From Carboxylicivirga caseinilyticus (GTDB taxonomy: Bacteria; Bacteroidota; Bacteroidia; Bacteroidales; Marinilabiliaceae): a stretch of 64,000 bases of DNA. Shown piece by piece: positions 57,120-64,000 of the stretch. The stretch lies in assembly GCA_025499705.1 (NCBI GenBank), contig JAFMVE010000003.1, positions 124,001 to 188,000 of the forward strand. The letters are read 5' to 3'. Positions within the stretch are counted from its first letter, which is position 1. Each line of letters begins with the position of its first letter. The translations under genes and the position numbers were made by a program. The notes beneath the pieces are model-generated. The model searched no databases and had not been told where the DNA came from. It saw nothing but the letters and a program-made list of their open reading frames with translations.

Positions 57120-59534
57120 ATGAAATGTAAAAAAATCAAGATTGGCCTTTATGGGTTAATTGCGTCTTTTTTGTTTTTATACTCGTGTGAACGAGATGAA
57201 GTGAATCTGAATGAAAATGAAACCAATGAGCAACAAGTTGATGCCTCTGTAATGGTTCAGGGAATTGTTCGGATAAAACTGCAAAGAACAACCTCAAAAT
57301 CAATGAATGTTTCCTTGAAGTCGGGTAAGGTAAAAACTGACATTAGTAATATGGATACATTGTTTAATTCCATTGGTGTAACTTCTTTCAAACGTACCTT
57401 TCCTTATGCAGGTAAATTCGAAGCCAGAACGGTTGCCAGTGGATTGGATCTTTGGTACGATGTAAAATACGATACAACACAAGTTAAGTTGGCCAGTGTA
57501 TTGAACAGGTTTACGAATTTAAGTGAAGTTTCCATTTCAGAAGGTGTGCCAACCGTCAAATCAACAGGTTATAAATTTAAGTCACTTCAGAAAGTTGTTG
57601 AAAAAGCAGCGGTTCTAAAATCATCTGCAGCAACTTATCCTTTTGATGATTATTTTCTTGGATTACAATGGCATTACGATAATGATGGTAGTCTGGATGA
57701 TGCAATTGCAGGTTGTGATATTAATCTGTTCGATGCATGGAAAATTCAGACAGGAACCTCAGATGTTATTGTGGCTGTTGTAGATGGAGGAATAGATGTT
57801 TCTCATGAGGATCTAGTAGATAACATTTGGATTAATGAAAATGAAAGCGAAAATGATCTGGATGATGATGGAAATGGATATGCTGATGATTTACATGGAT
57901 ATAATTTCGTAAGTAATACAGGAACCATTGCTGCTCACGAGCATGGAACACATGTTGCCGGTACGATAGGAGCTGTAAATAATAATGGTATCGGGGTTTG
58001 TGGAATAGCCGGTGGAGATGGTACAACACCCGGAGTTCGTTTGATGTCGTGCCAGGTTTTTGAAAGCGATGAAAACGGTGATGATATAAGTGCTGATAAT
58101 TTTGCTGCAGCCATTAAATATGGGGCAGATAATGGTGCCATCATTTCGCAAAATAGTTGGGGTTATGATGGGATAACAACCATTCCTACACACATGAAGG
58201 ATGCCATTGACTATTTTATTGAGTATGCAGGTGTGGATGAGAATGGAATTCAGGTAGGACCAATGAAAGGTGGTGTTGTGATTTTTGCTGCAGGAAATGA
58301 AGCTTCCACAGTTGGTATACCTGCAAGTTATGAGCCTGTTGTGGCGGTTGCAGCTATTGCACCTGACTATAAAGCTGCCTATTATACTAATTATGGCACT
58401 TGGGTGGATATTTCAGCCCCTGGAGGTACTTATGATGATAATGGAAGATATCAGGAAGCTAATTATATGATAGCAAGTACTTACCCTGATAACAGTTATG
58501 TTTGGAGTATGGGAACGTCAATGGCTTGTCCTCATGTTTCAGGTGTTGCAGCTTTAATTGCCTCAGAGTATGGAGGTGAAGGCTTTACTCCAACCAATCT
58601 TAAAAAGAGGTTGTTGAAAGGTGCTGTTGATCTTGATTCATACAATGCGGATTATGTTGGACAATTAGGTGCAGGCTTAATAAATGCTGCAGCTGCTTTA
58701 AAATCTGAAACGCCACCTGAAAATAATCAGGCACCTGTAATAAGTTCAGAAAGTGGATCTGCATTTACACAAAAAGCTCACGAAACTAAACAGTTTAAAT
58801 TTACTATTGATGATCCCGAAGGACATGATGTAAGCTGGAATTTAAATGATGAATCCGGATATGCTGTTGCTTCCGGCAACGATACAGAAGCCCTTATTAC
58901 AATTGTTGGATTAACAACTCCTGCTGGTACTTATTCAGCAACTATTACAGCTCTGGATGAATGGGGAGCTTCTTCAACTTTCGATTTTTCATATACTGTT
59001 GAGGAGAATCATGCGCCTGAAGTAATTAAACAGTTTGGGGATACTTATCTAGGAGATCCCGGAGATAGATATACGTATTATTTAACTGAATTCTTTAGTG
59101 ATGAAGATGGTGAGACTCTTTCGTATACCTTATCCTATGATGAGTCTATGATGTCGGCCAGTGTTAGTTACGGTGCATTAACAATTGAACCGGATTCATA
59201 CGGATTATCAACCTTTACAATAAATGCTTCAGATGCATTAGGAGAAACTGTTTCATTAACGTTTCAATTGATGATAAGGGATGATTCAAATGAGATTGAT
59301 CTTTATCCAACGCCTGTGGTTGATAAATTAAATATCCGAATGGGTGAATCTGTCGATGGAAATGTAAATGTGGAGATATATAATAGTAATGGTGTATTGA
59401 AAGATACCAAAAATGCTGCTATTTCTACTTTCTCACCGGCTCAGATTGATATGAGTAGCCTTATAAGTGGCACATATACCTTAAAGATAAAATACGACAC
59501 TCAAACCTTTGAAAGAAATATTGTGAAGTTATGA
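57120..59534 (+). CDS. S8 subtilisin-like peptidase, lipoprotein signal and T9SS-like C-terminus
   Basis: 804 residues. The lipoprotein-type signal ends FLYSC, with acidic residues right after (CERDE) as in Bacteroidota surface-lipoprotein export signals. A prodomain spans about 45-165. The catalytic domain has Asp222 (VVDGGIDVSHEDL), His278 (HEHGTHVAG) and Ser467 (GTSMACPHVSG). Two cadherin-like or Ig-like beta domains follow at about 540-720. The final ~75 residues (DLYPTPVVDKLNIRMGE to FERNIVKL) resemble a T9SS sorting domain. The combination of a lipidation signal and a T9SS-type end is odd; one of the two readings may be wrong. Its last codons overlap the next gene by 4 nt. Confidence 0.88.
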   Translation: MKCKKIKIGLYGLIASFLFLYSCERDEVNLNENETNEQQVDASVMVQGIVRIKLQRTTSKSMNVSLKSGKVKTDISNMDTLFNSIGVTSFKRTFPYAGKFEARTVASGLDLWYDVKYDTTQVKLASVLNRFTNLSEVSISEGVPTVKSTGYKFKSLQKVVEKAAVLKSSAATYPFDDYFLGLQWHYDNDGSLDDAIAGCDINLFDAWKIQTGTSDVIVAVVDGGIDVSHEDLVDNIWINENESENDLDDDGNGYADDLHGYNFVSNTGTIAAHEHGTHVAGTIGAVNNNGIGVCGIAGGDGTTPGVRLMSCQVFESDENGDDISADNFAAAIKYGADNGAIISQNSWGYDGITTIPTHMKDAIDYFIEYAGVDENGIQVGPMKGGVVIFAAGNEASTVGIPASYEPVVAVAAIAPDYKAAYYTNYGTWVDISAPGGTYDDNGRYQEANYMIASTYPDNSYVWSMGTSMACPHVSGVAALIASEYGGEGFTPTNLKKRLLKGAVDLDSYNADYVGQLGAGLINAAAALKSETPPENNQAPVISSESGSAFTQKAHETKQFKFTIDDPEGHDVSWNLNDESGYAVASGNDTEALITIVGLTTPAGTYSATITALDEWGASSTFDFSYTVEENHAPEVIKQFGDTYLGDPGDRYTYYLTEFFSDEDGETLSYTLSYDESMMSASVSYGALTIEPDSYGLSTFTINASDALGETVSLTFQLMIRDDSNEIDLYPTPVVDKLNIRMGESVDGNVNVEIYNSNGVLKDTKNAAISTFSPAQIDMSSLISGTYTLKIKYDTQTFERNIVKL

Positions 59535-60448
59535 TAAGATCAATAATAGTAGCAGCATTGCTAACCCTTTTTATCAGTACAATTAATGGGCAGTCAGGAT
59601 CGTTTGTATCAGTACCTGTCGATGCCAGAAGTGTGGCTTTAGGTAATACGTATATTACTTCTTCACACTCCAATGGTATTTATACCAATATGGCAGCGTA
59701 TGCTTTGGAAGATAATAAACTGGATGTTGGATACACCTATCGACCATGGTTGAATGATTTGTATGATGGTTATTCGTTAAATAGTTTTACTGCAGCCTAT
59801 TCATCTGGATTTAAGCATTATTTTTCTGTTGGTTATAAGAAATTTACAATGCCTTCTTTCCCTGTAACTGATGCCAATGGCAATATTGATGGTGAGTATT
59901 CTCCGTTTGAGTCTTCAATAGGAATAGGTTATGCTTATAAAATAAATGAAGTAACTGCTTTTTCGGTAACTCTGAATTATTTGAATAGTGATTTGTATGA
60001 AAGTTATTCAGTCAATGCTTATTATGCTGATTTAGGTTTTAAAAGTAAATATAAGCAGTTGAATTATGGAGTTATGATTCGTAATATAGGTTCAAAATTA
60101 AGTTTTTCGCAAGGTGAGAGCAATCTGCCGTTGACTTTTGCTGCCGGTGTTGGGTATGAAAGGAATTTATCTGAAAATCATTCTCTTGCAGGTCAGTTAG
60201 ATGCTGCTTATTTAAGTGGAAACGAAAATGAAAAAGGGCAAACTCTTGGACTTGGTGTTGAATATAGTTTCAAGACACTGATTAATTTAAGAGCCGGATA
60301 TCATAATAGTAATGAAGATGTTGGATTGAGTTTTTACAGTGTTGGTTGTGGCGCTCGATTAGGAGGATTTCATCTTGATTTCGCCTATCTGTTAGGGGAT
60401 AATGCTCTGAATAATAACTATTGTTTTTCAATTTCCTGGAAAATGTAA
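59531..60448 (+). CDS. PorV/PorQ-family outer-membrane barrel protein
   Basis: 305 residues with a signal peptide (AALLTLFISTINGQ). The first strand has the diagnostic VPVDARSVALGNTYI of the PorV/PorQ/UPF0164-type barrels, followed by regular transmembrane beta-strands and a terminal aromatic-x-x (SWKM). PorV and PorQ are T9SS shuttle and attachment proteins. Its ATG overlaps the subtilase TGA, so the two are translationally coupled. A dedicated shuttle role for the peptidase is a plausible inference. A strong terminator follows. Confidence 0.8.
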   Translation: MIRSIIVAALLTLFISTINGQSGSFVSVPVDARSVALGNTYITSSHSNGIYTNMAAYALEDNKLDVGYTYRPWLNDLYDGYSLNSFTAAYSSGFKHYFSVGYKKFTMPSFPVTDANGNIDGEYSPFESSIGIGYAYKINEVTAFSVTLNYLNSDLYESYSVNAYYADLGFKSKYKQLNYGVMIRNIGSKLSFSQGESNLPLTFAAGVGYERNLSENHSLAGQLDAAYLSGNENEKGQTLGLGVEYSFKTLINLRAGYHNSNEDVGLSFYSVGCGARLGGFHLDFAYLLGDNALNNNYCFSISWKM

Positions 60449-60471
60449 AGAACTAAATTATAAATGATTAT

Positions 60472-60506
60472 AAAGGACATGATTCTGCTAAAAAATCATG
60501 TCCTTT
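60472..60506. terminator. Bidirectional terminator between the PorV-like and ExbD genes
   Basis: A 13-bp perfect stem, 60472-60484 with 60494-60506, a nine-nucleotide loop, and T/A tracts on both sides. Confidence 0.85.
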
Positions 60507-60514
60507 TTTTTATT

Positions 60515-61090
60515 TTATTTGGTAGATAATCTAACAGGTTCGGCTTCTGAGATTAACTTCGGATACATCTCTCTTACGGCATCCTTCTCTTCTTTCTTCA
60601 GCTTTTGATATTCTTTACCAAATTTGTTTTTAGCCAGATCATTACGTAACTCATTAAAAGCTCTTAATATTTCATTTTGAACAGTCAGATAGGTTTGATA
60701 TTGAGTATCGTTGGCTGTTTGCAGCGAAATAACTCCTTTGCTAACTTCACTTGGTCCAAAGAATGCAATTGTTTTAGTTTCTTTTTCCGATAATTTCGGA
60801 TCATTCTCATGGTTGAGGATGAATTTTTTGGTGGCTTCAGTTAATTGCGAAATATCCATTAATTGTTTTTCAACCATTAACTGATTATCGGCATTTACCA
60901 AAACTTCAAATACATTTCGGTCGTTTTTGGCCTGATTGGTAGGATCAGGCTCTTCCTGATAGGGTGGAAGTAATGTTCCAATTCCTGTGTCGGTATCCAT
61001 GGTTGTAGCTACCAGGAAGAAGATTAATAACAAAAACGCTATGTCAGCCATTGACCCAGCGTTTACTTCTTGTGTTTCTCTTGTTTTCAT
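60515..61090 (-). CDS. ExbD/TolR-family biopolymer transport protein
   Basis: 191 residues. A single N-terminal membrane helix contains the conserved proton-carrying Asp16 (GSMADIAFLLLIFFLV), followed by a periplasmic domain that is longer and more helical than in E. coli ExbD (~140). With an ExbB partner it would drive TonB-type or TolQR-type motors. No exbB or tonB gene is adjacent, so the partner is encoded elsewhere or the protein has another role. The C-terminal half (LRNDLAKNKFGKEYQKLKKE) is strongly charged. Confidence 0.85.
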   Translation of the reverse strand: MKTRETQEVNAGSMADIAFLLLIFFLVATTMDTDTGIGTLLPPYQEEPDPTNQAKNDRNVFEVLVNADNQLMVEKQLMDISQLTEATKKFILNHENDPKLSEKETKTIAFFGPSEVSKGVISLQTANDTQYQTYLTVQNEILRAFNELRNDLAKNKFGKEYQKLKKEEKDAVREMYPKLISEAEPVRLSTK

Positions 61091-61211
61091 AATGGTATCA
61101 TTAATTATTGTTTGTAATTAATGACCCTGCAAATGAATTTGCGATTACACAATTGTAATATACAAAAAATATTCTTTTATGATAAGAATAGTCAGGTTAG
61201 TTTTGTGTGAA

Positions 61212-61246
61212 ATAAAAAAGAGACTCATTCAAACGAAAGAGTCTCC
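61212..61246 (-). terminator. Intrinsic terminator after the alkaline phosphatase gene
   Basis: Minus strand: GAGACTC (61239-61245) with GAGTCTC (61220-61226), a 12-nt loop, then TTTTTTATTT. Confidence 0.8.
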
Positions 61247-61267
61247 GGGCATATTCAACTTAATTCT

Positions 61268-62668
61268 TTATAGTATAACAAGTTCATTTACTTCAGCAGC
61301 CTGAAGCATAAAATTATGTAACTCATAATTTTTAATAAAGGGGGTAAGCTTTTCACTTCCCGGACCAAACATGGCCAATTCAACAAAATCGGCAGAGTGA
61401 TTCATGCCCGACCAGCCAACAGATGTATAATTTTTCTGTATCTGTGCTAAAGGTTCGAAAGGAAGGTTATAAGCATTATATAATCCTTCTTCATGCGAAT
61501 CATATGCTTTTAGAAGTTGTCTGGCTTCATCTTCAGAAATCACAATGTTTTGGGCATGTTGAATTCGTTCAATCACATGCGATGGTTTATCGTTTTTAGT
61601 GATGCCAAATAAAACCCAGTCGTTGGTGTGTTTTACATTAAACAAAGTTTCAAATTTAGCATCCACCTTATCACTTTTAATAAGCCCCGGATTGGCATTC
61701 CCATGGTCAGACGTAATGATTACCAAAGTGTCGTCACGTCCTTCAGCAAATTTGATAGCTTCAGCAACTGCATTATCAAAGTCAATTTGCTCATAAATCA
61801 AGCCAGTTGTATCGTTTGCATGAGCTGCCCAGTCAACCTTACCACCTTCAACCTGTAAAACAAATCCTTCAGGTTGATCGCCCATAAGTTCGATAGCTTT
61901 TCGGGTCATCTCAGCTAATGTAGGTATCTTTGCCTTTAGTTCAGCATCATTCTCCAAATCCAGGCTGTATGGCAAACCATCTTCATGAAAAACACCTATA
62001 ACTGGTTTTCCTTTAGTAGCTTTAGCCATTTGTTGCTTGTTTCTAATCACTTGAAAACCGGCATTTTCAAAATCGCCAAATATATCTTTTTTATCTTCCC
62101 GTTTACTGCCATCGAAATACTCAGTTCCTCCACCCATCATAACATCAAATTGAAGCTCCAGGTATTTAGAGGCAATTTTATCCTGCATGTTTCTGTGTTT
62201 GAAATTAACAGAAAACCCTGCAGGGGTAGCGTGAGTAATGGGAACGGTTGTAACACATCCAACCGCCTTACCGGCATCTTTAAATTTCTGCAGAATAGGT
62301 TTATTAAACGATCCGTCGGGATTAACATTTAATGTGCTGTTATTTACTCTTCGTCCACTTCCCCAGGCCGATGAACCTGCTGCTGAATCGGTAACCAGCG
62401 AATTAGCGGAAGCTGTATCTACAAAGGCTTTGGTGACTCTGTTGTTGCGATATAAATCAATCCATGTACTGCCTCTTCCTTCTTTTTTCTGTAGAAGCAG
62501 ATCAGCCATATTTAATGTCCCCGAACTCATACCATCACTCACCATAAAAATGATGTTACGGGCTTTTTTTGAAACAGTATTTTTACAACTCGAAAGTATT
62601 GTAGGCGTTGCCAGTGCTCCGGTTAACGCTGCTAGTAATCCGGTATTAATAAAATCTCTTCTTTTCAT
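61268..62668 (-). CDS. Alkaline phosphatase, twin-arginine and lipoprotein-type signal
   Basis: 466 residues of the PhoA/alkaline-phosphatase superfamily. Metal Asp45 (VSDGMSSG), nucleophile Ser95 in VTDSAAGSSAWG, the ITSDHGNANP metal motif and GGKVDWAAH are visible. The N-terminus has Arg3-Arg4 followed by DFINTG, a hydrophobic core, and LSSC with Cys28. This suggests a Tat-exported lipoprotein, so the enzyme would fold and bind metal before export. It releases phosphate from organic monoesters in the periplasm or at the surface. It is a single-gene unit, with its own terminator. Confidence 0.9.
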   Translation of the reverse strand: MKRRDFINTGLLAALTGALATPTILSSCKNTVSKKARNIIFMVSDGMSSGTLNMADLLLQKKEGRGSTWIDLYRNNRVTKAFVDTASANSLVTDSAAGSSAWGSGRRVNNSTLNVNPDGSFNKPILQKFKDAGKAVGCVTTVPITHATPAGFSVNFKHRNMQDKIASKYLELQFDVMMGGGTEYFDGSKREDKKDIFGDFENAGFQVIRNKQQMAKATKGKPVIGVFHEDGLPYSLDLENDAELKAKIPTLAEMTRKAIELMGDQPEGFVLQVEGGKVDWAAHANDTTGLIYEQIDFDNAVAEAIKFAEGRDDTLVIITSDHGNANPGLIKSDKVDAKFETLFNVKHTNDWVLFGITKNDKPSHVIERIQHAQNIVISEDEARQLLKAYDSHEEGLYNAYNLPFEPLAQIQKNYTSVGWSGMNHSADFVELAMFGPGSEKLTPFIKNYELHNFMLQAAEVNELVIL

Positions 62669-62884
62669 TTTTTTCTTTTGAAAGGGTGAAAATAGAAAAA
62701 TCGATCTAACTATACTTTAAAGAATGATTAAGAATTTAAAAATAATTGTAATCAGACAATTAGTTGGTTGATTCATTATTAAGTATGATATTTACCTTAA
62801 TTAATCTGGGTATCTGCAAAATCAGAATTAATAAAACTTATCATTTTCATTTATCCTTGTATATAACCTTAATACCCTAAATCC

Positions 62885-63562
62885 ATGAGACTCACAAAAA
62901 TCAAACTTAATTTTATTATCGACATTGTTATGTTCATCGTTATGATGATGGTGGTAGGTGTCGGTTTTTTAATGGAATATATGCTTATTCCAGGTTCACA
63001 ACGACATGAAGTTTACGGTAGAAATGTAGAGTTGTATTTTTGGGGTTTCGATCGACATCAATGGGGTGATGTACACCTTATTTTGGGTTTGATACTTGTA
63101 TTTTTACTGATCCTTCACATTGTTTTTCACTGGAAATTAATTGTAGCTATTTACAAAAGAATGTTTGAGGGTAGAATTTTAAGAGTCTTACTAACGATAG
63201 CCATTATAATTATTACTGTTCTGCTTGTAATTGCTCCTCTTTTTCTTAAACCTCAGGTTGTGGAAGGTAGCAGTAGTCATGGGCGTGAAGATAGGAATGA
63301 ATTAAGACGTAATGATCATTCAATAAATGAAGGAACTACATTTCATACATCCGAACACGAAGATTACTCCGTTGAGATTTATGGTTCAATGTCACTTCAG
63401 GAAGTTGCAGATAAGTACGTTATCCCTGTTGAAGACCTGGCATCGGCAATTGATGTGCCAGTAACAATGAGTGGAGAACGTTTGGGCAGGTTAAAGAAAG
63501 ATTATGGCTTTGATATGAATGATTTAAGAGACTTTGTTGAAGAGAAAATAGCAAAAAAATAA
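62885..63562 (+). CDS. DUF4405-type membrane protein with helical C-terminal domain
   Basis: 225 residues. Three hydrophobic helices (about 9-32, 58-82 and 98-122) carry histidines (FDRHQWGDVHLI, LILHIVFHWKL) typical of membrane heme-binding DUF4405 cytochrome-b-like modules. A ~45-residue charged linker then leads to a small helical domain (SLQEVADKYVIPVEDLASAI, then LGRLKKDYGFDMNDLRDFVE). This two-part C-terminal motif recurs in Bacteroidota membrane ferredoxin-linked proteins, suggesting a redox role. The function is not proven. A plus-strand single gene. Confidence 0.75.
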   Translation: MRLTKIKLNFIIDIVMFIVMMMVVGVGFLMEYMLIPGSQRHEVYGRNVELYFWGFDRHQWGDVHLILGLILVFLLILHIVFHWKLIVAIYKRMFEGRILRVLLTIAIIIITVLLVIAPLFLKPQVVEGSSSHGREDRNELRRNDHSINEGTTFHTSEHEDYSVEIYGSMSLQEVADKYVIPVEDLASAIDVPVTMSGERLGRLKKDYGFDMNDLRDFVEEKIAKK

Positions 63563-63733
63563 GTTTATTGACTTTGTAGAAATACATTCATTTTATATCT
63601 ATAACGTAAAGTTTTGCATTCAGTCAAAAAAACTTAATAACTAGTGAATTATATTGTAATTATACTTTCCATATCGTATTTGTTTTCGTAATTTATATAT
63701 TAGGGAAATCAATCATCTAACTGGATCAGACAA

Positions 63734-64000
63734 ATGAGCGATTTTTTTGATATTGTACTTGAAAACGATATGGATTTGTCTGTGGATTATCCACATTGCC
63801 TTGCTCAGCTTATTTTCGAGGATCAGGAGCAAAGAAATGAGAATGCGGATATCATACTGAGTCATATTGGTAATTACTACAAAGAGATTAACCTGCCAAA
63901 GTTTCGGCATATACTTTTTGAATTATATAAGCATATCAAAGATAAAGGTTTATCTGCTGGAGATACCGTGCTTTTAGCCAGTATAGCCGGGAATAATGAA
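63734..64000 (+). CDS. Partial gene running off the right edge, unknown function
   Basis: An open reading frame from ATG 63734 with no stop to the window end (89 codons). The visible part is helical (SDFFDIVLENDMDLSVDYPH, then RNENADIILSHIGNYYKEIN) and ends in KGLSAGDTVLLASIAGNNE. The last stretch is faintly like the start of acyl-adenylate-forming enzymes, but I cannot assign it. Codon use fits the surrounding genes, so it is likely a real gene whose end lies outside the window. Confidence 0.6.
   Translation, partial: MSDFFDIVLENDMDLSVDYPHCLAQLIFEDQEQRNENADIILSHIGNYYKEINLPKFRHILFELYKHIKDKGLSAGDTVLLASIAGNNE

Noticed and set aside
57832-58193. Three minus-strand ORFs inside the subtilase gene
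   Set aside because: They overlap the catalytic domain on the opposite strand, are rich in Tyr, His and Ser, and have no family signature.

Overview
This is a 64 kb chromosomal stretch of an AT-rich member of the Bacteroidota, probably a marine or sediment Bacteroidia such as the Marinilabiliales. That lineage call is an inference from gene content and style. Several secreted proteins end in type IX secretion (T9SS) sorting domains. There is a TonB-dependent receptor with a carboxypeptidase-regulatory-like N-terminus. Many intergenic regions carry the Bacteroidota -7 element TAnnTTTG. Clear Shine-Dalgarno sequences are scarce. I see no rRNA, tRNA, CRISPR array, insertion sequence, prophage or integrase. 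The region reads as core and niche genome, not as a mobile island.

Layout. 0.1-2.8 kb: a LysR regulator, a YeiH-family exporter and a TauE/SafE-family permease on the minus strand, plausibly a sulfur-oxyanion efflux unit. 2.9-13.2 kb: a chemotaxis receptor, an MDP-1 type phosphatase, a PIF1-like helicase and an S41 peptidase. These are followed by a signalling cluster of a membrane histidine kinase split by an in-frame TAA, its NarL-type response regulator, a receiver-only protein and a chemoreceptor with no sensor domain. 13.3-18.9 kb: a metallophosphoesterase, an orphan histidine kinase, an aldo/keto reductase and ketopantoate reductase. 19-26.6 kb: a large secreted pectate-lyase-like protein, then a TonB receptor and beta-propeller phytase operon. 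26.8-37.3 kb (minus strand): CorA, an ABC-F protein, a PrsW-ArfB-hypothetical operon, an LplT-like transporter paired with a PlsC-ACP-AMP-ligase fusion, and a DUF2339-like membrane protein. 37.5-45.8 kb: a helical repeat protein with small unknown genes and a YiiX-like lipoprotein, a FISUMP lipoprotein paired with a small outer-membrane protein, DUF423, an aminotransferase and a MaoC hydratase. 46-54.7 kb: a GH13 lipoprotein preceded by a palindromic operator-like site, DUF493, YchJ coupled to a half DEAD-box helicase, a SWIM-SNF2 helicase and small unknowns. 54.9-64 kb: a five-heme cytochrome with a T9SS domain, a subtilase overlapping a PorV/PorQ-like barrel gene, ExbD, a Tat/lipoprotein-type alkaline phosphatase, a DUF4405 protein and a gene cut by the window edge.

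How the genes work together. Three themes recur. Phosphorus scavenging is served by the phytase with its TonB receptor, alkaline phosphatase and metallophosphoesterase. Extracellular polymer degradation and surface export are served by the pectate lyase, GH13 enzyme, subtilase with its barrel partner, and cytochrome. Envelope and lipid maintenance is served by the acyltransferase fusion with LplT, CorA and PrsW. I found no single clear novel defence or biosynthetic system. The strongest leads are the nonsense-split PAS histidine kinase, the T9SS-tagged five-heme cytochrome, the overlapping subtilase/PorV-like pair, the acyltransferase-ACP-ligase fusion, and a structured double hairpin at 53994-54069.
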